Assembly: GCA_023451735.1 (NCBI GenBank)
Contig: JAEXYH010000093.1
Location: forward strand, 62,001-126,000
Direction: 5' to 3'
Length of the DNA stretch: 64,000 nucleotides
Source of the DNA: Pseudomonadota bacterium
GTDB taxonomy: Bacteria; Pseudomonadota; Alphaproteobacteria; Rhizobiales; Rhizobiaceae
Below, in pieces: positions 1 to 6,893 of the stretch; the first letter of the stretch is position 1; each line of letters starts with the position of its first letter. The position numbers and the translations under genes are program-made. The notes below the pieces were generated by a model that made no database searches, was not told the origin of the DNA, and saw nothing but the letters and a program-made list of their open reading frames with translations.

Positions 1-459
1 GTGACGGAAAAAGGTGCCGTAACGGAAACCGTCGCCATTCTTGCCTATATCGCGCAGGTGGCGCCCGAAGCGAATCTCGCGCCGCTTGCCGATCCGTTCC
101 TGTTTGCGAAAATGCAGGCCTTCAACGCCTATATGGCATCCACCGTGCATGTTGCCCATGCCCATGGCCGTCGCGGATACCGTTGGGCTGATCAGGAAAC
201 GTCCTTCGAGGATATGAAGAACAAGCTGCCGCAGGTGATGAGCGATTGTTTCCACCTGATCGAGGATGGCATGCTCGAAGGCCCTTATGTGCTCGGAGAG
301 CAGTATTCGACTGCCGATCCCTATCTCTTCCTCTTGTCGGGATGGTTGAAGAGCGACCGTGTGGAAATCTCGGATTTTCCGCGGGTACACGCTCATTACC
401 GCATGATGCTGGAGCGCCCCGCCGTGCAAAAGGCTCTGGCGGAAGAAAGAGCAGCCTGA
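1..459 (+). CDS. Glutathione S-transferase, C-terminal part (5' end outside window)
   Basis: Cytosolic GST-fold protein, probably conjugating or reducing small electrophiles with glutathione. The visible 152 residues begin in the segment after the thioredoxin-like domain (TETVAILAYIA matches the usual 'L.E..AI..YLA' GSH-contact helix) and run through the all-helical C-terminal domain, including 'GEQYSTADPYLF', the N-capping/hydrophobic-staple signature of GSTs. A normal GST is 200-230 residues, so about 60 N-terminal residues lie before base 1. The GTG at base 1 is probably an internal valine. A small minus-strand reading frame ends 3 bp downstream. Substrate unknown. Confidence 0.85.
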   Translation: MTEKGAVTETVAILAYIAQVAPEANLAPLADPFLFAKMQAFNAYMASTVHVAHAHGRRGYRWADQETSFEDMKNKLPQVMSDCFHLIEDGMLEGPYVLGEQYSTADPYLFLLSGWLKSDRVEISDFPRVHAHYRMMLERPAVQKALAEERAA

Positions 460-462
460 AGC

Positions 463-684
463 TTAGGCGCATCGCGCGAGCGGCATGCCTTCCTGCTGAC
501 GTTCGGCGTCGGCATCTACGACCGTCGCTGCCGGAAGATAGGGCATCGGCAGATCTGCGAGCTGCCGCGGATCCATTGCGCGAATGTCCGGATGGTCGAA
601 AGGATCTTGTTGCTCAGCCCTGCTTACAGCGTGGGTCCACGCTGATCGCGTTATCGAGTTCAAGAAAATCTTGAGGGGGTTCAT
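463..684 (-). CDS. Small hypothetical protein (73 aa)
   Basis: Convergent with the upstream GST. ATG at 684 is preceded on the minus strand by GAGG with a 6-nt spacer. The product has a basic N-terminus (MNPLKIFLNSITRSAW) and a middle stretch DPFDHPDIRAMDPRQLADLP that looks like conserved protein rather than random translation, similar in feel to short rhizobial unknown proteins. No membrane segment or signal peptide. An upstream ATG at 711 would add nine residues but lacks a ribosome site. It could still be a chance ORF; no function is proposed. Confidence 0.42.
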   Translation of the reverse strand: MNPLKIFLNSITRSAWTHAVSRAEQQDPFDHPDIRAMDPRQLADLPMPYLPAATVVDADAERQQEGMPLARCA

Positions 685-785
685 CTTTTGCCTCGCAAAT
701 GCTGGTTTCATTTGCAGGTTGAATATGGGTTGTGTTCGACCTCGTCACAATCGACATTATCAGGCACTCACTATAGATTTTCTAT
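685..785. promoter_or_regulatory. Upstream region of LysR gene with start-abutting palindrome
   Basis: The palindrome TATAGA-TTT-TCTATA (772-786) has perfect 6-bp arms, and its last base is the A of the downstream ATG. There is no purine-rich Shine-Dalgarno before that ATG. The palindrome may be an autoregulatory LysR site or part of a promoter giving a leaderless mRNA. Confidence 0.35.
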
Positions 786-1676
786 ATGAGCAATCTGAAC
801 CTCATTCATCTCAACGGTCTTCGGGCTCTCGAAGCAGTCGCGCGTCTCAGCTCGCTCCAAGCCGCAGCAGCGGAACTCGGCGTGTCGATCGGCGCCGTCA
901 GCCAGCAGGTGATCAAGGCGGAAGCGCAGCTTGGTCATCCCGTCTTTCAGCGCCTGCCGAAAGGCATGGTTCCACTGGAGACCGCAAGGCCGATGCTGGC
1001 ACGATTGACGGATGGTTTTCGCAACCTTTCGGAGGCGGTGGCGATTGGTCGGCCGCGCGATGAAAGACTACTGACGATTTCCGTTGCACCGGTCTTTGCC
1101 GCCCGGTTCCTCGTGCACCGGCTTGATCGCTTTACGGCATTGCACCCTGATATCCGTTTGCGGATCGATGCGACTACGGCCATGGCGGATTTTGTAACGG
1201 ATGGCGTAGATCTCGGCATCCGTGTCGGTGGAGGCAAATGGCCTGGGGTCGATGCGCAATTGCTTCTGCCGCAACTGGTCTTTCCCGTCTGCGCGCCGGC
1301 TCTGGCCGAGCAATTGCGCGAGCCGAAGGACATTCTCGAATTGCCGACCATCATCGACGGGCATGCGATGTTCTCGTGGGACGTGTGGCTTCGTTGTGTC
1401 GGTCTGGAAGGGCGGCAGATGAAGGTTCGTCATGTCTTCAACGAGGCGTCACTCTGCCTCGATGCAACGGTGAGGGGAGAGGGCGTCATGATTGCCTGGC
1501 AGACCCTCGCCGATTACGCACTGGCGCAGGGCAAGCTGGTCGAGCCCTTTTCCGTCCGGGCCGCCACGGGCTTCGGGCATTATTTCGTCACCCCGGCGGG
1601 AATCCGCCAGCCACCGAAGGTCAAGGCCTTTCATCGGTGGCTGACGGCAGAGCTGGCAGGATTGCAGCCAGAATAA
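786..1676 (+). CDS. LysR family transcriptional regulator (GcvA-like)
   Basis: DNA-binding regulator of 296 residues. The N-terminal winged HTH spans about residues 8-65 (LNGLRALEAVARLSSLQAAA, then SIGAVSQQVIKAEAQLG as recognition helix). The effector-binding periplasmic-binding-protein-like domain runs from about 90 to the C-terminus. 'LNGLRALEAVARLSSLQAAAAELG' style and the short linker place it in the GcvA-type subgroup. It is convergent with the GST gene ending 10 bp downstream and shares no obvious intergenic control region with it, so its target is not clear from context. No SD precedes the start; translation may be leaderless. Confidence 0.88.
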   Translation: MSNLNLIHLNGLRALEAVARLSSLQAAAAELGVSIGAVSQQVIKAEAQLGHPVFQRLPKGMVPLETARPMLARLTDGFRNLSEAVAIGRPRDERLLTISVAPVFAARFLVHRLDRFTALHPDIRLRIDATTAMADFVTDGVDLGIRVGGGKWPGVDAQLLLPQLVFPVCAPALAEQLREPKDILELPTIIDGHAMFSWDVWLRCVGLEGRQMKVRHVFNEASLCLDATVRGEGVMIAWQTLADYALAQGKLVEPFSVRAATGFGHYFVTPAGIRQPPKVKAFHRWLTAELAGLQPE

Positions 1677-1685
1677 CCGGTCGGA

Positions 1686-2333
1686 TCACGCCGGCTCGGC
1701 GTTCCGCTTCGCCCACATCGCCTGATAGCCCGAACGATGAGTGCAGGCTTCGTACCAGGCCTTCAGCGACGGGCGGTTGTCGAACAGTGCGTGATAGCCG
1801 CGCGCATAGCGCAGGATTTCGACGACGTTGATGTCGGCAGCGGTAAAGCGGTCGCCGACGAGGTAGTGGGTCGTGGCAAGATGCTTTTCCAGCACGTCGA
1901 AGGGGCGGACGAGGCAATCGGCTGAATCGTCGATTGCGGCGATGCCTTCCGGTGTGTCGCCCTTGGTCGACTGGATCTTCAGTGCCTCCGTCTCGATGCT
2001 GGTTGCTGCAAAAAGCGACCACTGCACCATCAACGCCTCCTCCGCGATATCCTGTGGACCGAGATCGCCCCCATATTTGCGGGCGAGATAAAGCGAGATG
2101 GCGAGAGATTCGTGCAACACGAAGCCGTCGTCATCCATCGACGGGATCGATCCCATTGGATTGACGGCGAGAAACTCGCCCGACCGCGTATGCACCGGGC
2201 AGCCTGGAGCCGACGTGTCCGGCAGGCGATAGGCCTGGATGATCGGCACAAGCTCGAACGGCAGGCCGATTTCCTCGATGAGCCAGAGTGGCCGCGTCGC
2301 GCGCGAACGGTAAACCCCGTAGATCTTCAGCAT
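1686..2333 (-). CDS. Glutathione S-transferase family protein
   Basis: Full-length 215-residue GST. The N-terminal thioredoxin-like domain begins MLKIYGVYRSRATRPLWLIE, with a Ser/Arg-Ala pair where the catalytic Ser/Cys/Tyr of bacterial GSTs lies, followed by the cis-proline region NPMGSIPSMDDDGFVLHES (GSH gamma-glutamyl contact 'ES'). The C-terminal helical domain contains DRFTAADINVVEILRYA, the conserved N-cap motif. Probably cytosolic detoxification or thiol-disulfide chemistry. Only weakly similar to the partial GST at the left edge, so not a recent tandem copy. Confidence 0.9.
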   Translation of the reverse strand: MLKIYGVYRSRATRPLWLIEEIGLPFELVPIIQAYRLPDTSAPGCPVHTRSGEFLAVNPMGSIPSMDDDGFVLHESLAISLYLARKYGGDLGPQDIAEEALMVQWSLFAATSIETEALKIQSTKGDTPEGIAAIDDSADCLVRPFDVLEKHLATTHYLVGDRFTAADINVVEILRYARGYHALFDNRPSLKAWYEACTHRSGYQAMWAKRNAEPA

Positions 2334-2463
2334 CGATATCTCCTTGATGAGTTGGCGCGAAGCTAATGAGGTTCGGTGACGAACGGAAGATCATCCTGCG
2401 TTGGACGCCCATGAAAGTTTTCGATAGGATTAAATCGTGTCGGATAGCGCCAGGAGGCTTCCA

Positions 2464-2745
2464 ATGCGCACCATCCAGTCCCTCAGCATCACGCTTCCGA
2501 TCTAGATGGCCGAAATGGTCAAGGCCAAGGTTGCCTCAGGAGAATATGCCTCCGAAAGCGAGGTCATCCGCGACGGCCTGCGCACGCTTATCGCCCGCGA
2601 TGCGGCAATCGAGAAGTGGCTGCTGGAGGAGGTTGTGCCGACGATAGAGGCGGTCGATACCGGCCGGGTAAAGGCCGGTCCTCTCGAGGAGACACGCGAA
2701 CGCCTGCATGCTCGGATTGACCGGTTGGTCGCTGATCGCAGATGA
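2464..2745 (+). pseudogene. parD: parD antitoxin gene interrupted by an in-frame amber codon
   Basis: Reading from ATG 2464 gives MRTIQSLSITLPI, then TAG (2503-2505), then continues in the same frame with MAEMVKAKVASGEYASESEV, a canonical ParD ribbon-helix-helix sequence. The family normally reads through this point (SITLP-x-x-MA), so the stop removes the N-terminal beta-strand that contacts operator DNA. Translation could restart at ATG 2506 and give a 79-residue product that keeps the dimer helices and the C-terminal toxin-binding tail but lacks DNA binding. The frame ends in an ATGA overlap with parE at 2742. The parE gene also carries a lesion, which suggests real decay of the module. Confidence 0.85.
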
Positions 2746-3055
2746 AATACGAGGTTCTGTTCTCTGACGATGCTGAGGACTACGTAGCCGAGCTCTTTGC
2801 CTATCTTGTCCCACGGGCAGGAGAGCATGTGGCGAGGCGCTATGTCGATAGGCTTATTGATTACTGCCACTCGTTCGAAGATTTTCCGGAGCGAGGTATC
2901 CGCTCGGATCTCGATCCTGACCTTCGGCTGGTCGGCTATAGGAGACGCGCAACGATCGCGTTCCGGTAGCTGATAATACCGTGTTGATCGCTCGTATCTT
3001 TCATCGCGGCCGGGACATCGGTTTTAATGAAGACGAATTCGACGTCGGTCTCTAA
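2742..3055 (+). pseudogene. parE: parE toxin gene frameshifted near the C-terminus
   Basis: RelE/ParE-fold gyrase-inhibitor toxin family. Frame 1 encodes MKYEVLFSDDAEDYVAELFA through DFPERGIRSDLDPDLRLVGY and then stops at TAG 2967-2969 after TIAFR (75 aa). In the +2 frame the rest of a normal ParE follows directly: VADNTVLIARIFHRGRDI to TAA 3053-3055. A single missing base at about 2965-2966 explains both. The uninterrupted protein would be about 104 residues, the usual length. The lost strand is the last one of the ParE core, so the truncated product is probably inactive. Its 3' end meets the stop codon of the convergent beta-helix gene (3052-3055). Confidence 0.85.
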
Positions 3056-4425
3056 CTCACCCGGTTGCTCTCGATCGTCAGATGGCCAAACCGCTCTGCC
3101 CCATCTTTCGCCAGATCTCCGGTCGCCGCCTCTCTCCATCGATAACCGACGATCGCTCCCCGTTTTACGCCTTGAAAGATGTTGTTGGCGATGATCGCGT
3201 CTCCAGCACCTTCCACCACCGTCACCGCGCAACCCACCGCGACCTCCCGCACGATATTGCCGGTGGCCGTCACATTGCGCAGATAGGGGCCGAAACCGAA
3301 TGCCAGGCCGCCATAGGGCGCGTTCTCGACCACATTGCCCGTCACCGCCGTATCGGCCTCGGCGCTGATACCGACACCGAAGATCGGATCCTCGACAGTA
3401 TAGGGACCGGTCAGCCGCAGATTGCGCACGATATTGTTGGCGACGGTCGCAAGCCTTCCACCCTCGTTGAAATTGACGACCGAAATGCCGTTGGCGGCGC
3501 CATCCACCAGATTGCCGGCAATCATCGCGCCCTCGAAGGAAAATTCCGCATAAATGGCCGTCTCGCCGGATGTGGTGCAGTGATTGCCTGATATCATCGT
3601 GTTCGAGGCACTGTTGGCGCGGATCGCCGAAAATGCCGAATCCGAGATGTGGTTGCCGGAAACGATCACGTCATGGGCGCGATAAAGGTTGATTGCATTG
3701 CCATACTGGCCGGTGCCGCCATTGCTGGCTCCGGTCCGCAGGATGCGGTTGCCGGAGACGATCGTCCCGTCCTTGCCCTTCTCCCAGCGGTGAATGAGGA
3801 TGCCGCCATTGCCGCAGTCGGAGAGGACATTCTCCGTTACCGACAGATTGGTGCTGTTGACCGCATAAAGCCCGTAGTCGGCCGCGTGTGAAATCCGGTT
3901 GCGTGCGATCCTGCCGCCGCATGTTTCCAGATGCAGCGCGGTTCCACCGGCATTCACCACGTCGCAATCTTCGATGACGAGCTCCGCCACACCGCGAAAA
4001 TGCGCGATCGCGGGCGCATCTTCCGCAAGCATTCGACCCGAGCCGTCGATTACGAGGCCTGACAGTTCGATGCGCCGGGCATTTTCGGCGCGCAGCAGCG
4101 GTTCTCTGCCGGAATGGAGAAGCCGCGTCGCACCTGCAATCCCGATCAGGCGGGTATTGTCGGGCAGGGTAAGGCCGGACATTGGGTAATCGCCGGGCGG
4201 CAGATAGATTGGCATGTTGCGGCCCGCTGCATCGGCAAGCAGGCGCTCAAGATTGCGGCGCGCGGTTTCGCCGCCCTCCGGCGTAACCCCATGGGCGCCG
4301 GCGTCGATCGAGCCGCGCAGCTCGCCGCTGGAAATGACCTGCGATCGGGCCACCGACGGGCGAACCAGGACAGCGGCAGTGGTTGTTGCGACCAGTCCGC
4401 CGAGCAGTTGCCGTTTCGAAATCAT
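3052..4425 (-). CDS. Secreted right-handed parallel beta-helix protein, TIGR03808-like
   Basis: 457 residues. The N-terminus MISKRQLLGGLVATTTAAVL resembles a Tat signal (KR rather than the usual RR, then a moderately hydrophobic stretch and an Ala-rich cleavage region). The body is a chain of about 22-residue beta-helix coils with repeated 'G-N-x-I/V' turns (ISGNHISDS, ITGNVVENA, VSGNRILRT), as in pectate-lyase-fold and NosD-like proteins. Family members are described only as twin-arginine-translocated repeat proteins of unknown role in alphaproteobacteria. Probably periplasmic, perhaps polysaccharide-binding; no catalytic residues could be assigned. Single gene, divergent from the cyclase at 4642. 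Confidence 0.8.
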   Translation of the reverse strand: MISKRQLLGGLVATTTAAVLVRPSVARSQVISSGELRGSIDAGAHGVTPEGGETARRNLERLLADAAGRNMPIYLPPGDYPMSGLTLPDNTRLIGIAGATRLLHSGREPLLRAENARRIELSGLVIDGSGRMLAEDAPAIAHFRGVAELVIEDCDVVNAGGTALHLETCGGRIARNRISHAADYGLYAVNSTNLSVTENVLSDCGNGGILIHRWEKGKDGTIVSGNRILRTGASNGGTGQYGNAINLYRAHDVIVSGNHISDSAFSAIRANSASNTMISGNHCTTSGETAIYAEFSFEGAMIAGNLVDGAANGISVVNFNEGGRLATVANNIVRNLRLTGPYTVEDPIFGVGISAEADTAVTGNVVENAPYGGLAFGFGPYLRNVTATGNIVREVAVGCAVTVVEGAGDAIIANNIFQGVKRGAIVGYRWREAATGDLAKDGAERFGHLTIESNRVS

Positions 4426-4641
4426 CCAGCTTTCCTCGCGGCGTCAATAAAAAGTTTCCTATTGCAGTATCTTTGATCGATCTGTGTCATAAATATTTGC
4501 GCGTTCTGGTAAAAACTTTGCCATCATCTCAACAAGACTGACGGATGCACGGATTTATTAAGCAAGGGGTAGGGATTGCTTTTTAAGGTGCATTTCATAG
4601 GGCATGCAATTTCTGGACGTTTCGGGGGCTTGGAGACGGAC

Positions 4642-6147
4642 ATGGTAATTCCCGTATCATATGAGATGACGGTGGAAACACCGAGGGAAGCATTGGAGGA
4701 TGCGTGTGAGCGGCTGCGACGCACCGTGATGGACAGCGGTTGTGCGCTGGACCTCGCGGAGGCGTTGCAGGAGCTGACGGCCCTCAGGGTGCTGGATCAG
4801 CTGCCGGATTTAATCTCGATCAAGGATCGCCGCAGCCGCTTTGTTTTCGCCAACGAGGCAGCCTGCCGTGTGGCCGATATCAGCGATTATTCCAGTCTTA
4901 TCGGCAAGACGGATTTTGAAGTTTTCATCAGTGAAGCCGCGAACCGGCTCTTTGCAATGGAACAGCTGGTGATGGAAACCGGCGCTGCCGTCGAGAAACG
5001 GGAGGAATATCTCGTCCGCCATGATGGCAAGGCGTTCTGGCTGTCCATTTCGAAAATCGCGTTGCGGAATTCCGCCGGACAGATCGTTGGGCTGATCAGT
5101 ATCTCGCGCGATATCAGCGAACGAAAACGGCAGGAGGAACTGCGCCACGGCCATGCCCGGCTGCTTGAAATGATCGCGCGCGGTCAGCCTCTGGACGTCG
5201 TGCTGAATGCTGTCGTTGAGATGGTGGAGGCGCAACTGCATGACGTGAAAGGGGCCGTGATGCAGCTCGATGAAGACGGGAAGCGTCTCCGCGGCAGTGC
5301 GGCTCCCGGTCTCTCGCCATCCTATATACAGCTGATCGATGGTATGGAGATCAGCCCGTCTCGCGGTTCTTGCGGTACGGCAGCCCGGCTAGGCGCTCCC
5401 GTGACGGTCACGGATATGCAGGCTGATCCGCTCTGGGAGCCATATCGCGAGCTTGGCTCGCTGTTCGGCTTTCGCTCCTGTTGGTCGACGCCGATCATTG
5501 GCGCCGAAGCCCGCGTGCTGGGAACTTTCGCGCTCTATTCGCCGACGAAGCGGGAACCGACAAAGCTGGAACTGGAGCTGATGGCGATGGCGACCGATCT
5601 TGCCGGTATCGCCATCGAGCGCGCCGAAAGCGAACAGCGTATCCGCCACCTTGCGCATCACGATCCGCTCACCGGCCTGCCCAACCGGACACTCTTCTGG
5701 AGCCAGTTCAATCGCAGCCTGCATGAGGCGCGACGCGAAAACCGCAAGGTCACCATCGCCTATATCGACCTCGATAACTTCAAATCGATCAACGATACGC
5801 ATGGTCACGCTGCCGGTGATGCGGTTCTCAAGACGCTTTCGGACCGTATGGCGCACTGCATCCGTGCCAGCGATCTCATCGTGAGGCTTGGTGGCGACGA
5901 ATTCGCCATCGTCTTCTCCAATCCCGATGGTGACCGCAGCGGTGTGCTGCGGCGTCTGGACAAGCTGCGCACCCTGATAGCCGATCCTGTCCGGATCGGG
6001 GGAACCAGCATCGCTGCCACCTGCAGCATGGGGGTCGCCTTCTATCCCGAAGACGGCGAACTTGCCGAGGACCTTCTCGCCAGTGCCGACCGCGCCATGT
6101 ATGAAGCCAAGGAACTCGGTCGCGACCGGCTGACGGTGTGCGCGTAA
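4642..6147 (+). CDS. Diguanylate cyclase with PAS and GAF sensor domains
   Basis: Makes cyclic-di-GMP from two GTP in response to a cytosolic signal. With start ATG 4642 (GGAG, 6-nt spacer) it is 501 residues: PAS about 48-163 (SIKDRRSRFVFANEAACRV), GAF about 166-330 (SPSRGSCGTAARLGAPVTVTD), GGDEF from about 336 (LAHHDPLTGLPNR). The active-site motif GGDEF is at 417-421 and an intact inhibitory I-site RASD sits five residues before it, so the enzyme should be active and product-inhibited. An in-frame TTG at 4576, also with a purine-rich upstream stretch, would add 22 residues. No transmembrane segment. No linked phosphodiesterase; a GGDEF-EAL protein lies at 48.6 kb. Confidence 0.92.
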   Translation: MVIPVSYEMTVETPREALEDACERLRRTVMDSGCALDLAEALQELTALRVLDQLPDLISIKDRRSRFVFANEAACRVADISDYSSLIGKTDFEVFISEAANRLFAMEQLVMETGAAVEKREEYLVRHDGKAFWLSISKIALRNSAGQIVGLISISRDISERKRQEELRHGHARLLEMIARGQPLDVVLNAVVEMVEAQLHDVKGAVMQLDEDGKRLRGSAAPGLSPSYIQLIDGMEISPSRGSCGTAARLGAPVTVTDMQADPLWEPYRELGSLFGFRSCWSTPIIGAEARVLGTFALYSPTKREPTKLELELMAMATDLAGIAIERAESEQRIRHLAHHDPLTGLPNRTLFWSQFNRSLHEARRENRKVTIAYIDLDNFKSINDTHGHAAGDAVLKTLSDRMAHCIRASDLIVRLGGDEFAIVFSNPDGDRSGVLRRLDKLRTLIADPVRIGGTSIAATCSMGVAFYPEDGELAEDLLASADRAMYEAKELGRDRLTVCA

Positions 6148-6165
6148 TAGCGTGGAGCGCAGAAG

Positions 6166-6179
6166 TGCGTCCGGAATTG
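6166..6179. repeat. Short rhizobial-type intergenic repeat core (copy 1)
   Basis: The 14-mer TGCGTCCGGAATTG here recurs exactly at 55873-55886, both times just after a gene's 3' end. It looks like the core of a dispersed intergenic palindromic element. Confidence 0.4.
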
Positions 6180-6242
6180 TGCTGAAAAAGAAATGGAACG
6201 GTTTCGCGTTTCGAAGAAAAGCGGAAATGGTCTGGATGCCTG

Positions 6243-6776
6243 TCACGCGCTCGTCAGGCTGCGCGTGGCAGCCGTGCTGTGGGCCTTCTCATTTGGATAG
6301 GTTTCCTCGAATTTACTGACGAATTTGTCGAACAGCACGGCGAAGACGCTGAGCTCTTCTTCCGTCCAGCCGTCGAGCATGGAGGCGAGAAGCCGCCGCT
6401 TGGTCGCATCGACTTCAGCCATCAGCCGGTCACCGAGTTCGGTGCGCACGACGATCGACCTTCGGCCATCGGTCTGCGATACATCGCGACGCAAAAGCCC
6501 CTGTGCCACCAGTTCCGCCACCAGTCGGCTGCCGCGTGACGGGTCGAGCCGCATCACGTCTGCAATCGCGCCGACCGTGACCTCTCCTTCGATACGGTTC
6601 ATTGCCCGTAGCGCATCCAGATGTGAGATTTCCAGGCTGGGAGCCAGATTGTCGACCAGCGTGCGACTGATAACCCGACGGCCGATCAACAGGCGCATTC
6701 GGCCCATTACCTCACTGATATGGGCAATATCGGCTGCAGCCTTGGTGGCATGGTTATCGGTCATTGTCTTCGTCAT
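6243..6776 (-). CDS. MarR family transcriptional repressor
   Basis: Winged-helix dimeric repressor of 177 residues from ATG 6776 (an in-frame ATG at 6812 would add 12 hydrophobic residues). HTH core: EISHLDALRAMNRIEGEVTV, recognition region DPSRGSRLVAELVAQGLLRR, and the beta-wing DGRRSIVVRTELG. It is transcribed divergently from an MFS drug exporter. A near-perfect inverted repeat overlaps the exporter promoter at 6849-6871, the classic layout for a MarR protein that represses its neighbour and itself and is released by the exported compound. Ligand unknown. Confidence 0.9.
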   Translation of the reverse strand: MTKTMTDNHATKAAADIAHISEVMGRMRLLIGRRVISRTLVDNLAPSLEISHLDALRAMNRIEGEVTVGAIADVMRLDPSRGSRLVAELVAQGLLRRDVSQTDGRRSIVVRTELGDRLMAEVDATKRRLLASMLDGWTEEELSVFAVLFDKFVSKFEETYPNEKAHSTAATRSLTSA

Positions 6777-6842
6777 GGCGATGGAAAATAGCAGAGCTGC
6801 GCAGGCGGGCAAGAATTATCTGCGGGCCGCATTGAGGTGCGA

Positions 6843-6871
6843 TTGACATTTGTGTGCCAAAAGCACATAAA
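6843..6871 (+). promoter_or_regulatory. Promoter plus MarR-type operator for the MFS exporter
   Basis: A perfect -35 box TTGACA (6843-6848) is followed after 17 bp by CATAAA (6866-6871). An inverted repeat TTTGTGTGC-N5-GCACATAAA (6849-6857 and 6863-6871, one mismatch in nine) fills the spacer and the -10. A dimer bound here would block RNA polymerase. Confidence 0.75.
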
Positions 6872-6893
6872 TCCTACTCACACTGGATAAGCC

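Noticed and set aside
2366..2647. Plus-strand ORF covering the parD region in another frame
   Set aside because: Arg/Ser/Pro-rich shadow of parD; ParD family sequence is in the other frame.
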